From contig CAKMRJ010005523.1 in the NCBI GenBank assembly GCA_928212115.1, forward strand, positions 137,429,270 to 137,493,269: DNA of 64,000 nt. Direction: 5' to 3'. Below, piece after piece: positions 21,301 through 32,163 of the stretch. The notes under the pieces are model-generated. The model was given only the letters and a program-made list of their open reading frames with translations, had not been told where the DNA came from and ran no database searches. How positions within the stretch are numbered: the stretch's first letter is position 1; every line of letters begins with the position of its first letter. This stretch comes from Lactuca virosa (lineage: Eukaryota; Streptophyta; Magnoliopsida; Asterales; Asteraceae). Made by a program: the position numbers and the translations under genes.

Positions 21301-21997
21301 ACATGATACTAAAGTACTCTCCCATCTTTTCAGATTTGAGAAACTTTTATCTTTCTGCCTAATTTGATTCTTCCCATTCGTTCTGCCATACATTGAGACT
21401 TTTCCAATGTTTCAGAATTTTATACTTAAACTTGTAAGTATAACCATATTTACTAAACTTTAGTAAATCAAATAGTCTTAACGAGCTTTGTGGTGCACAT
21501 GACCAGTACACAAGAATGTGTACTCGATCCCTTTAGTCCTTCACTTGACTCACACATCCATGTGAACAAGTAATTAGTCTTGATTTTCCAATGCTTGAAA
21601 GTTCTCATTCATCATACTATTCAACTTGCATGATTCCAAGTTTCGGTCCAATTGAAACTTGGGTGATGAGGAACTTTCCTGATTTGGTAAACTTGGACAC
21701 TATCACAAATGAAAGAATCAAATCCATTTTCCAATATTGCTGTCAGTGGAATCATATAAGCAACAATTTTCCACAAATGCCATTGTAAGGATACTTCAAA
21801 TAAATAAAATTAAACAATTTTCTTGTATTTTAAAACTTTGCAGGAAAAACTTATCCTTACAATCCACATGGAAAATTGTTGTTATCTATTCCTTAGCAAT
21901 ATATCATAAATTCTTAAGCAACTGTTCAAAATTCTGATGCGATCGAAATCCACCTTCGCGATCAGAATCAACATATACTTCCTTTAAGATTTCTCTC
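18347..21997 (-). mobile_element. Copia-2 internal region without readable pol
   Basis: This 3.6-kb stretch has no open frame above about 90 codons that I recognise. It holds a near-exact short duplication ('AACTTAATCATTCAGGAAG' at about 19028 and 19165). It also has a recurring word, GATTACGGCATCCCTCTTC on the minus strand, near 20023 and as a variant near 20510. A weak RVPFALGTGSI reading near 19905-19960 could be a relic of the RT/RNase H junction, but I would not rely on it. Confidence 0.55.
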
Positions 21998-22745
21998 TAT
22001 TCTTTGATTCTTAAAACATCAACATGTGACCCAGTCACATCATGTAATGAGGACCTCAGAATAGAACTTAACAGAGTTAGATAATGGGCTCTACCTGATG
22101 TAGAGTCAAACTTATTGACTTTAACATCCTTAGGTAAATTTGGCAGCTTTGCAATCAACGCCCCTTCCTTTGGCAAAATAAACATATGGACCCTTTGGTA
22201 ATGGGACTATCTCAGACTTAGCCTTTCTCTTTACCATTTGGTCAATCGGGTTGACTATGGCCAATCCCTTTCCATTGGGAAGAGAATGCTTTTTCTGGAT
22301 TTCCAGTGTCACCATTGTCACTGTCCATAAAGTTTTTGGTAAGTTGATCTTCTAATCAAATTTGCTTTACTATCGATCCAAATCATTGCTGATTCAGCAG
22401 CACCAAGCAAATAGATATGATCATTAAGGTTCATTTCATAGTCTGTTTCATAGTAGTCCCAAAGGAACTCACTATGTGACTTAGAAAGTGATTGAACATC
22501 CAACTTTCTCAAGACTTTGACACCCAACTCTCCCGGCTTGTCAATATGTGACTTCATCTCTAAGATGTGATCACACATAGACCTTGCTTGCCATTAGGGC
22601 TTGAGTGACCTTGAACTTGTGGGTTAGGGAGAATAATTGGAGGAGGTGGAGGAAGAGAAGTATGACTTCCATGAGCCAAACTCGGGAAGTCATATTCATT
22701 AGGAAAGCTTGGTTTGGGAAGATCATTGTTATCTAAACCAGACAT
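21998..22745 (-). pseudogene. Copia-2 gag
   Basis: Reading starts MSGLDNNDLPKPSFPNEYDF. After a frame change it continues VCDHILEMKSHIDKPGELGV, LSKSHSEFLWDYYETDYEMN and YLLGAAESAMIWIDSKANL, the UBN2-type gag core of plant Copia elements. The tail KKHSLPNGKGLAIVNP...KGPYVYFAKGRGVDCKAA lies where a zinc knuckle is usually seen, but the CCHC pattern is not intact. It is split over at least four short frames. Confidence 0.72.
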
Positions 22746-22751
22746 CAACAA

Positions 22752-24379
22752 TGGGAGAAATTCACGTAAAGTTGATTTAAGTCCTTAATATAACACCCAA
22801 TATGATATATTAAGGCTAGGACCCAACAAACTATTTTATAACTTGGAAGAGGGATGCCGTAATCCAAGCTATAAAATATTTGAAGGTAGGTGAATGACGA
22901 TTCACTAATTTCCACCAAGATAAACGAAATGTATTATTAGGTTTTAATTGGTTTTGAAACTCCTAGATTCTTTTGAGATTCATTGAACTTTTCAATGGCA
23001 TGTTTCAATCTCGAGTGTGCTCTTCAGGTTTTGTGACTGGGATGCCGAGGATCACAAAACAAGGTGTGAAGTAACCATGCAAATATACTTGGTACCCTTA
23101 ATATTTACCCTCAATCGATGTGTTGGTTAACCACACACGCTCCAACGATACTATGATAAACATTAAGTTACCCTTTGCCTACCTTGTTAAGTCCAGGTTA
23201 GTGTGCCGGTTAACCACACACGCTCCACTAACAGCTTAAACAAAGTGCAAAGTGTAATTTCATGGATTAGCACGTTATTCACATTTTCCTAAGTAACTAA
23301 GATTAGGAATTTATAAGTGTTTAGTTACTTAGTATTTATCATTATACTTATAATGAAGGGAGAATTATAGTCCTTGTCCTACCTGTTCGGCTAACGACCC
23401 TCCACCGGTCAAGGAAGCGGTGAGTGAGAGTGGACACCCATAAACTGCCATTTTATAGGCAGTAACCTTATACCCCCTTATAGACCGGCTTCGTGAATGA
23501 GACCTCTACTAATGGTAAGACGACTTGCTCTTATACATATAATATATTAAACTTTTAATATATAAATAGTATAAGGGTGTATTTTAGACATTTAAAATAC
23601 TTGGTGGTTTAATCTATTAATTAAACTAGACTTTTAATTTAATAAAATCAAACCATATATTTTGGATTAAATATACTCTTTTATTAAACGCTTTAATTAA
23701 CTATTAATAAAGTCCATAAGAGTTAATTTGAAACTATTCAACAAAACATCATAATTCCAATTATTAAAACTCAAATTAAAACCATTTAATTAATTGTTAA
23801 GTTATGAACCCAGAGTTTTAGAATTCAATTCTTTTTTTCATAAAAAACTTTCTCAATTCCAAAACTTGAGGGCAAGTTTTGTAATTCTTGAAAACCTTTG
23901 ATTCCATAACTATGAATTAATGTGTTTTTATGATGAAACTTTCCATGTTCAATAACTTAAGAACAAGTTATGAATTCTTAAAACATTAACACACCCAATT
24001 TTGTAACTCCATAAAATTTTGAATCAAATTTTTTTTTTTAAAAAAACTTTCATATCCATAACTTATGGAAGGTTTCAAAAACCCTTAAGATCACAACTTT
24101 AAAAAAAACTTTTGAGCTCCAAAATTTTATGACAAAATATGTAACTCCTTAAACATTTAGATCAAACTTTTAAAACTAATAAAATAATCATATCATTTTA
24201 TCTTTACTAAATTTGACATAATTCAACTCATATAACAAATGATTCAAATTTACAAATAATTCTTTTTCACAAAACAAGTAATTATCTAAAATTTGACAAA
24301 CATCATGTTTTTTTTTTTCCTTTTTTTTCAACTTTGAAAATAAAACATTTGCATCAATATAACAGAAAACAACCCATGT
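22752..24379 (-). mobile_element. Copia-2 leader between PBS and gag
   Basis: About 1.6 kb of AT-rich sequence without genes. It contains further copies of the GGCATCCC word (near 22850 and 23040) and a duplicated 'TTAACCACACACGCTCCA' (near 23128 and 23209). It is unusually long for a Copia leader. Confidence 0.6.
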
Positions 24380-24390
24380 CTCTGATACCA
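24380..24390 (-). other. Primer-binding site of Copia-2
   Basis: The minus strand reads TGGTATCAGAG and continues ACATGG, matching initiator Met tRNA. It lies 1 nt from the LTR. Confidence 0.9.
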
Positions 24391-24391
24391 C

Positions 24392-25137
24392 TGTTGGGTT
24401 TTGAGCATTCTAACACTCCTATGGTGTACATGCAACCCTATAAACCTTGATCTATGTTTTCTCTATATACATGCAAATATTAACTATTCCAAGGTTTCAT
24501 CCTAACTAGCATATTATGAAGCACCTATACTACAAAGTTCTAGTTAGATGACATACCTTTTGATGTAGCTTGATGTCTTCAAGCTTTAAGAGCTTAGCCC
24601 CAATAGTGTGGAAGCCTCAATGGAATCACAAATCACCAAAACACCTTGGAAGAACTTGAGAGAATATGTTGCACACTAAAATCGCCCACTCTTATTTTCA
24701 CACACTTGTGCCTATTTTGTGAGCCAATGACCCCTTTATATATAATGGAGGATTAGGGTTACATCCATGTAAACCCTAATACCCATGACCTTTCATTTAC
24801 ATAGGATCCATGGGTTAAAAGCTCCATGGACCATCCATGAAAGCTTAGCCCAACCAAAGGAACTTGGGCCCATTCCAATATATAAGAGTCCATATTTAAT
24901 TAGTTCTTTTTGATCACTTAATTAATTCTAAATTAATTCTTGATCAATACTAATTAAATAATATGATTCCATATTAATATATTAGAACTTATAATATATT
25001 AATATAAAGCATAAATATACTATTCTCAAAAGACTATCCATATAAATTGTGCCGGTGAAGTGTAACCCAAATGGACCATGCCGGGTCGGGTCAAGTACAT
25101 ACCAAATATAGTTATGGACTTAGACATTAATCCAACA
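24392..25137 (-). repeat. Copia-2 5' LTR
   Basis: A 746-bp LTR matching 17581-18333. The TATA-like site is at 24733-24742. The TSD follows at 25138-25142. Confidence 0.94.
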
Positions 25138-26345
25138 GGTACATCTCCCGTGAACTTCCTCAAATAACACACATGGAAAGTGTTATGAATACCATCTAGT
25201 TCTTCTAGTAATTCTAGCTTGTAAACTTGATTCCCGATCCTCTGAAGAACTTTAAATGGTCCAATAAACCTTGGACTCAACTATCCCCTTTTACCAAATC
25301 TTATAAGTCCCTTCCACAGCGAGACTTTAAGTAAAACCGAATATCCAACTTCGAATGTTATTAGTTGTCTTTTCTTGTCAGCATAGCTCTTTTGAAGATC
25401 TTGAGCAGCTAACATCCTTTCCCTAATCACTTTCAACTTTCCAGCAGTTTGATGGACTATTTCAGGTCCCATAAACTGCTTTTCCCCAACTTCCAGCCAA
25501 CATGACGACGTTCGACACTTTTCTCCATATAAAGCTTGGTAAGGTGCCATCTTGATGCTTGAGTGGAAACTATTATTATAGGAAAATTCTACCAGAGGTA
25601 AATGTTCATCCCAGTTACCTTGGAATTCTTGGGTACATGGTATTAGCATATCCTCCAATGTTTGAATTGTTTGTTCGCTCTGACCATCGGTTTGCAGATG
25701 GTAAGCTGTACTTAAACACAACTTGGTACCCAATTCCTCTTGTAGACTCCTCCAATACCTTGAGGTAAAACGGCTGTCACGATCTAATATTAATGGAACA
25801 CCGTGAAGCCTCACAATTTCCTTCACGTAAGAATTCGCAAGTTTATCCATAGACCATTTCTCGTTGGCAGCTATGAAATGCGCACTCTTAGTGAAGCGAT
25901 CAACGACCACCCAAATCATGTCGTGACCGTTCTTTGTTCTGGGCAGTTTAGTCACGAAATCCATGGTGATGTCTTCCCATTTACCCATGGGTACATGTAA
26001 AGGTTCTAAACTCCCATACGGTTTCTGATGTTGTGCCTTAACCCTAGCACATGTCACACACTTGGCCACATACTTAGCAACATCGAGCTTCATCGTCGGC
26101 CACCAGTAGTATGGTTTTAGATCCCTATACATTTTTGTGATGCCGGGATGAATCGAGTACATGGTCTTGTGAGCTTCTTCCATCAAAAGATCTCTTATTC
26201 CTCCTGTCTTAGGTACCCAAATCCTATCTTGGAATACCTTTAGTCCTTGACCGTTTGTAACAAACACTAACGTTTTGCCCAAACGTTCTTCCTTTTGGTC
26301 ATTTTTCTCTAAAGCTTCCTCTTGAGCTTTCTTTATACTTTCCAC
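25138..26345 (-). pseudogene. Gypsy-2 integrase and start of C-terminal module
   Basis: Integrase reads IWVPKTGGIRDLLMEEAHK, SIHPGITKMYRDL and KCVTCARVKAQHQKP (H2C2 finger). The core follows: ITMDFVTKLPRT, VDRFTKSAHF, LDRDSRFTSRYW and TDGQSEQTIQTLEDM, so all three acidic core residues are present. SYNNSFHSSIKMAPYQALYG precedes the linker. After SLWKGLIRFGKRG a stop near 25281 breaks the frame. MSPRFIGPFKVLQRIGNQVYKL and FHVCYLRKF follow to the Copia-2 junction at 25142. Confidence 0.9.
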
Positions 26346-26447
26346 AATTGTCTAGACAACTTCAATTCTCAACGCTCTTGGCCTTTTCTTTTCAAGGTTT
26401 ACCTTCCGACTGAGAGCATCAGCAACAACATTTGCTTTACCAGGGTG

Positions 26448-26771
26448 TTAAAGTATCTCACAGTCGTAGTCGTTGAGTAACTCTAGCCAGCGTCGTTGCC
26501 TCATGTTCAATTCCTTCTGATTAAAGAGATATTGAAGACTCTTATGATCAGTGAAAACTTTGCATTTAGTGCCATAAAGATAATGCCTCCATATCTTTAA
26601 GGCGAATACTACCGCTGCCAACTCCAGATCATGAGTGGGGTAGTTCTTTTCATGTTCTTTAAATTGCCTCGATGCATATGCTATCACTTTATCACTTTGG
26701 GTCAGAACACAACCTAACCCAACTCCAAATGCATCGCTATAAACTGCAAAGTCATCAACTCCTTCAGGCAA
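26448..26771 (-). pseudogene. Gypsy-2 RNase H
   Basis: This 107-codon segment shows AVYSDAFGVGLGCVL (catalytic Asp), HDLELAAVVFALKIWRHYL (Glu) and FTDHKSLQYLFNQ (Asp). A stop follows CEIL, and HPGKANVVADALSRK continues beyond it in the same reading. It is out of frame with the RT segment because of a frameshift near 26770-26800. Confidence 0.88.
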
Positions 26772-28765
26772 AGAAAGAATTGGTGCTTCACAAATTCTTC
26801 TTTAAACTTCTCAAAAGCTTCCTTATGCTTCTCATTCCAAGTATAAGTAGATCCTTTATGGGTCAAAGTTGTTAATGGAGTCGCGATCAAAGAAAATTCC
26901 TGGATAAATCTTCGATAATATCCAGCTAATCCTAAAAAGCTTCGGATCTCCGTAGGACTTTTTGTTTGTTCCCACTTCATCACAGCTTCAATCTTCGCTG
27001 GGTCAACCATTATCCCTTCTTGGTTAACCACATGACCCAAAAATTGGACTTCTTGAATCCAAAATTCACATTTGGAGAACTTTGCATACAGCTTTTCCTT
27101 TTTCAGAGCTTCTAGCACTTCACGCAGATGCTTGTCGTGCTCCTGCTTGCTTTTTGAATAAATCAAAATATCATCTATGAACACTATCACAGATTTATCG
27201 AGGTATGGTTTACAAAACCTGTTCATCAAATCCATGAGAGCTGCTGGAGCATTGGTTAGTTCAAATGACATAACCAAGAACTTATAGTGTCCATATCTTG
27301 TTCTGAACGCAGTCTTCTCAATATCCTGCTCTCTTACCTTTAGCTGATGATATCCCGACCTAAGATCGATCTTTGAAAAATAGCTCGAACCTTGCAACTG
27401 ATCGAACAGGTCATCAATCCTTGGCAACAGATACTTGTTCTTTATTGTTGCCTTATTCAGCTCTCTGTAATCGATGCACGTTCTCATGCTCCCGTCCTTT
27501 TTCTTTACAAATAACATCCGGGCTCCCCAGGGTGATGAACTAGGTCGAATAAAACCTTTGTCCAATAATTCCTGAAGTTGTGTCATAAGCTCTTTCATCT
27601 CTGTTGGTGCTAGTCGATACGGTGCTTTTGCTATTCGCGTCGTTCCTGGTAACAAGTCGATACGAAATTCTACTTGTCGATCAGGGGGTAATCCGGGAAG
27701 ATCTTCGGGAAAGACTTCTGGATAGTCACACACCACTGGAATATTCTGCACCTCCTTCTTTTCCTTCTTAGCATCGATCACGAATGCTAGATATGATGTA
27801 CATCCCTTGGCCAAACCTTTTCTGGCTTTCATTAGGGAATGATTCCAGAGTTTACTCTTCGTCTCATACACCATAAACGATTCTTTCCCTAGCGGTTTTA
27901 CTTTTACTATGTTCTTCCTACACAATATTTCGGCATCATTGGCGCTAAGCCAATCCATTCCTAGAACGATGTCGAAACCATTTAACTCGATAGGCAATAA
28001 TTCCTCGTGGAACTTATTCCCATTCAAGTCAATGATGATGTTTTTCATACGATGGCTAACAGGTAGAAACTTGCCACTAGCAACCTCGACTATTAAAACA
28101 TTGACTAGTCTATCAACACACAAAGCTAGTTTTCTACCAAATTCATGCGAAATAAAGGAGTAATTGGCTCCAGAATCAAACAAAATTTGGGCAGGCAATT
28201 CGTTTACGAGAAAGGTACCTGAAGCGACATCGGCTTCTTCTTTCGCAGCTTCAAGTGTCATCTGAAAGGCTCTCGCCTTCGGCTTTGGTGGAAGATTGGG
28301 CTTTGCTGCATCCTTCTTCTTTGGGCAATCCTTCAAAATGTGCCCCTCTTCATTGCACCCATAACAGACTTTCTTATTGAAGGGGCATTCATTGGCATAA
28401 TGCCCAGGCTTTCTATATTTATAACAAGTGACTTCATCGCTACATTTCCCACCATGTTTCTTCTTACACTTGTCACACCACTTGGCTTCGGCTCCTCCTC
28501 CGAATTTCCTCGAACCAGTCTTCGAGAACTTGTTTCTTTTATTGGAACCTGAAGTTCCTTCAAATTTCTCTTTTCTTTTCGCAACTTCAACCTTGCTGGC
28601 GGCTCTCCCCTTAATCATATCTTCTTCAACAGACTTGGCAGCCCAGATAGCTGCCTCCAAAGTAAGTGCCTGACGTACTGGCACCGCATACTCCCATGGA
28701 AGTCCCTTTGCGTACCTGTCAATTTTTGTCAGCTCATCTGGGACAATACGCAAAGCAAACTCCAT
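26714..28765 (-). CDS. Gypsy-2 gag C-terminus, protease and reverse transcriptase
   Basis: The longest open frame in the window (683 codons). Order: gag end (EFALRIVPDELTKIDRYAKGL); zinc knuckles CDKCKKKHGGKC, CYKYRKPGHYANEC (second Cys is Tyr) and CYGCNEEGHILKDC; and protease ILFDSGANYSFISHEF ... VLGMDWLSANDAEI. RT follows with YRLAPTEMKELM, GFIRPSSSPWGA, CIDYRELNKATI, FSKIDLRSGYHQ and FIDDILIYSK, with the active site intact. Then comes FLGLAGYYRRFIQEFS. The usual MPFGLTNAP is MSFELTNAP. The frame ends out of register with RNase H. It would be one polyprotein with 25138-26771. As it stands it is a partial, probably non-functional product. Confidence 0.88.
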   Translation of the reverse strand: MEFALRIVPDELTKIDRYAKGLPWEYAVPVRQALTLEAAIWAAKSVEEDMIKGRAASKVEVAKRKEKFEGTSGSNKRNKFSKTGSRKFGGGAEAKWCDKCKKKHGGKCSDEVTCYKYRKPGHYANECPFNKKVCYGCNEEGHILKDCPKKKDAAKPNLPPKPKARAFQMTLEAAKEEADVASGTFLVNELPAQILFDSGANYSFISHEFGRKLALCVDRLVNVLIVEVASGKFLPVSHRMKNIIIDLNGNKFHEELLPIELNGFDIVLGMDWLSANDAEILCRKNIVKVKPLGKESFMVYETKSKLWNHSLMKARKGLAKGCTSYLAFVIDAKKEKKEVQNIPVVCDYPEVFPEDLPGLPPDRQVEFRIDLLPGTTRIAKAPYRLAPTEMKELMTQLQELLDKGFIRPSSSPWGARMLFVKKKDGSMRTCIDYRELNKATIKNKYLLPRIDDLFDQLQGSSYFSKIDLRSGYHQLKVREQDIEKTAFRTRYGHYKFLVMSFELTNAPAALMDLMNRFCKPYLDKSVIVFIDDILIYSKSKQEHDKHLREVLEALKKEKLYAKFSKCEFWIQEVQFLGHVVNQEGIMVDPAKIEAVMKWEQTKSPTEIRSFLGLAGYYRRFIQEFSLIATPLTTLTHKGSTYTWNEKHKEAFEKFKEEFVKHQFFLCLKELMTLQFIAMHLELG

Positions 28766-29452
28766 TTTGTCTGTGAAGTTATTGTGTATTCATCAACGGT
28801 CATACTTCCCTTCTTCAACGTCAGAAATGGTTTTTCTAGCTCAAGCACATTTTGGGCCGAGCAGTACTTGCGCTTGAAGTGCACCAAGAACTCTGCCCAA
28901 GTCAGTTGCAGTGGCTCATTAGGGCTTAGGGTTTCCCCAGAGTGTTCCACCAACGAACAGCTCTACCTCTGAACTGACGCACCGCAAATATGGTTTGTAA
29001 CTTGCTTGGCACCACATGTCATGAAAGCCAATTCCATTTCCGAGATCCAATCCATTACTCGACGGGATCTTCTTTTCCAGTGAAGGTTGATGGCTTGCAA
29101 GTCATAAAGTCTTTATACTTGCACCCATTTCTCTCCACTCTATCTTCGTGGTTATTTCTCCCAACCACAAGCGGTTCACTATGACCAACAAATCTATGTT
29201 GTTTCCTTCTTCAGATTGATCGTCATTTAATTCAGGTTGTTCAACAGGAATTGAAGGTTCACTCCTGTTGTTCAGCAATATTTGCCTCATTTCCTCCCTT
29301 TGTTCAGCCATCATTGTCTGAATCATGGCTTGTACTCCAGCCATGGTGATGGGTTCTGGTGCAGCTCCTGCTATAGGCACCTGTTCCACCACTTGGGGTT
29401 GAGGTTGTTGGTTTCTATTTGCATTTCCAGCTCCACTTCGGGTTCTTGCCAT
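28729..29452 (-). pseudogene. Gypsy-2 gag N-terminal part
   Basis: The ATG at 29452 opens MARTRSGAGNANRNQQPQPQ, followed by PEPITMAGVQAMIQTMMAEQ. The related Gypsy-3 gag starts the same way. Frame changes follow near 29100-29130. The gag core resumes at 28953 with LQLTWAEFLVHFKRKYCS and LKKGSMTVDEY. It then overlaps the frame starting at 28765. At least two frameshifts prevent a full gag. Confidence 0.84.
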
Positions 29453-29804
29453 TATAATCTATATACAAAATAAGGCGAATTTAGATCTTTATCACGATAG
29501 ATATTTTTAAATTCTCCTTATCACTCCGAAACGTTTACATGCTAGTTCTAATATCGTAATCGTACGCTTAGAATCCTAAACACATAAGGTTTCCAGATCC
29601 GGTCGGCAACAGACCATAGATCCGAACAAATAATGGCATATATGGAAACATATAGCATTTAGCACATAAAAGCATTTTAGGCATCTTTCCTAATAAACTA
29701 GTGCTCGTGTCTAAAATATATAGACACTCATCTCACAATCATCACTTAGCATTCTAAGTTTAAGTCTAGAAATCCTACAAATTCCTAGTTCGCTTAAACT
29801 AATT

Positions 29805-29816
29805 TTCTGATACCGA
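29805..29816 (-). other. Primer-binding site of Gypsy-2, diverged
   Basis: On the minus strand TCGGTATCAGAA lies 1 nt from the LTR. It differs from the initiator Met form TGGTATCAGAGC at a few positions, probably by decay. Confidence 0.7.
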
Positions 29817-29817
29817 C

Positions 29818-32158
29818 TGTGACATCTCCTAATTTCTCGGCCAGAAAAGACCGATTTATTTATGCTTTAAATAAAATCAGAGTAATCTTTTTAAAAGATG
29901 TTGCGGAATTGGTCCCCAAAACAAAACATGATAAAAATTTATCAAAACCTTTCTTAAAGAAATATATATTTTCATTTTATATCAAAACCTCGGGATGTCA
30001 TGTTCCGATACAGATCAAAAGCATAAACAAGACATTATAAGCCTTACAACAGTTATTTACAACTACTGGCCTATAATCCAAAAATCTCTCATCATCATCC
30101 GACTATGCTCGGGGTCCACTACCTGTAATACAAAAAGTTGAGTGGGTCAGGCTTGGGAGCCTGTGAGCATATAGGGTTTCAACCCACAAATAATAATAAA
30201 TTATTAATTTCATCAACCAGATACCCTGATTACCCATTCCCGTTATCCTCACTTTACGTCCCTAAACACCTATCACAAGGGACCTAGCCTAAGGATTATC
30301 ATCGGGATGGACACTAATGCTAAGGGGACTCCTCATCCATACAGGTCTTTAAGGCAACCATGAGGGGGATGGAGTACACCAATGAACATATAGTTCACCA
30401 ACACCTACAGGTTGCGAACCTGCTAGTGTTCCACTGGACTGTCTAGAAAGGTCCGTGGTCGTCATCTATACTCCGCTAGACGACAACACAACAACAACAA
30501 CACCCTAGGCCTCTCACCTTATTTTAAACACACATCAACTATTTCGTCTACCCATGTTTTTACCCAACATATTTGTAGATAAAATACATATACAGTTTAA
30601 AACTTGTATAAAACATCTATTCAACACTCATCTCAAATAAACAATTAATATAATTACACATAGCACGTATTTTATGGAAAATACTTCATATCTATGTGTA
30701 AGATGAAAGTGACTATACACTCACTTGATTTAACAATAATCGGGTAGCACTTCGTTTCCTAAAACAATCGCTTCTGATAAAACCGGGAGTTTTAATGAGA
30801 AACCGCTTCTGATCTGATAAAACCGGGAGTTTTAATGAGAAACCCGGCTCTGCGAGCGTTGAGCTTCAAAACCGAAAAGATAAATTTCTCGGGCTCTTCG
30901 GGACGTGTTTCAGATGTTTGGTATGATATCGGGCCTTTAGGGGAAGTTGGAATGGAAGAAATATGGGTTTAGGGGTGAAATATGGCAATATTCCAAATTA
31001 TCACCGGAGGTCTCGCACCCTTCTATTTATAAGGGGAAGCTTCGGATCCGAGGGATGAGAAGCGAACACGCGGCATCTGATACGAGGGGGCAGGTGGCGC
31101 GCGTGCGAGGCTCAGACACCTGGTGCGACACGCGTCGGACGGAGGCGAGGCGGCTTCGGAAGTGAGGAGTCACCGGGCACGCGTCGGACGCCTATTGGAC
31201 CGCGCTTCGGACAGCTCTCAGGATCAGACACGCGTCTGATGACTCACCGAGATCGGACACGGGGTGTGGGGTTTTCCGAGAAGGGTGACGTGCCTATTCC
31301 GGACCATGCGAAATTCTCGGATTTCGGGTTTTTTTTTGTTTCTCGCTTTTTGAGCCAAAAACTTCTAAAATCCATAACTTTTGCATACAGGTTCCATTTT
31401 TGACGTTCTTTATATGCACACGTAGGTAAAATTATGCTCTACAACTTTCGTTTAGACTTTGTCGGCTAATTTTGACTTTAATTTTAAATATTATTATTTT
31501 AAGAAAACCGGGACAAAAAAAATCCGTTAAAATTCAAAACTTCTTCATCCGATGTCCGTTTTCGTCTGTCTTTTTACCGTTGTACTACTATTGACGAGAC
31601 CTTCGATTCTCATTTAGGTTGTGTCGGCTAAAAGTCACTCGATCTAAAATTCGAGTTTTTAGAAGTCTACTGCTAAGCTGAAACTTAGAAAAATCATAAC
31701 TTCCTCATACGAAGTCAGATTTGGGCGTTCTTTTTATGCATACTCTCGGTTTAACGAACACTACGACTTTCATTTAGATCTCCAAGGCTAAAAAGTAGTT
31801 TATCAAAAACTGACTTTTTACGTCATTTGGCGCCGTGCCGGTTTTGTCGCGGAACTTCGACAGGTCATAACTTCCTTCTTTAACTTCGGATTTCGGTATT
31901 CTTTTATTTATATCTTTATATATCTGAAATCTTTGTCACGACCACTAGAACTTTCTTAATAGATATCGACTTTATCTAATATTTATTTTCGACGCTTATT
32001 TTTTTTCTTAATTAATTAAATCGTAATAATTAAGCATAAAACACATAATTCACATAATAATCACATAATTCCTCTTCATTTCTTCAAAATGAGTTACAAA
32101 GGTTGACCTAGAATACTACATCATCATTAATGCCTATCGTAGAAACACGGGCGTTTCA
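29818..32158 (-). repeat. Gypsy-2 5' LTR
   Basis: A 2341-bp LTR matching 14959-17326. U3 units are anchored near 31865, 31694, 31534 and 31371. The TATA box is at 31031-31023. A short local duplication ('TTCTGATAAAACCGGGAG' near 30771 and 30811) is absent from the sister. The LTR ends TTTCA at 32158 where the sister has TTACA. Confidence 0.93.
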
Positions 32159-32163
32159 ACCAA

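Larger units (their letters stand above)
17581..25137 (-). mobile_element. Copia-2: large Copia-like element, apparently non-autonomous
   Basis: This 7557-bp element has near-identical LTRs (17581-18333, 24392-25137). Its perfect TSD GGTAC is at 17576-17580 and 25138-25142, its PBS at 24380-24390 and its PPT at 18334-18346. Only gag remnants are readable (about 21998-22745). I see no RT, RNase H or integrase motif in the remaining internal 5 kb. It interrupts the Gypsy-2 integrase tail. The high similarity of the LTRs suggests it is among the youngest insertions. Confidence 0.9.
14959..32158 (-). mobile_element. Gypsy-2: chromovirus-like element carrying nested Copia-2
   Basis: This minus-strand Gypsy element has LTRs at 14959-17326 and 29818-32158 and a perfect TSD ACCAA at 14954-14958 and 32159-32163. 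Its PPT is at 17327-17342 and its PBS at 29805-29816. It holds gag, PR, RT, RNase H, integrase and a chromodomain-like tail. Copia-2 splits the tail (17581-25137, TSD GGTAC). It has the longest open frame in the window (26714-28765) and an intact FIDD RT motif, though gag, RNase H and integrase are frameshifted. It is inserted in the Gypsy-S LTR. Confidence 0.95.
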
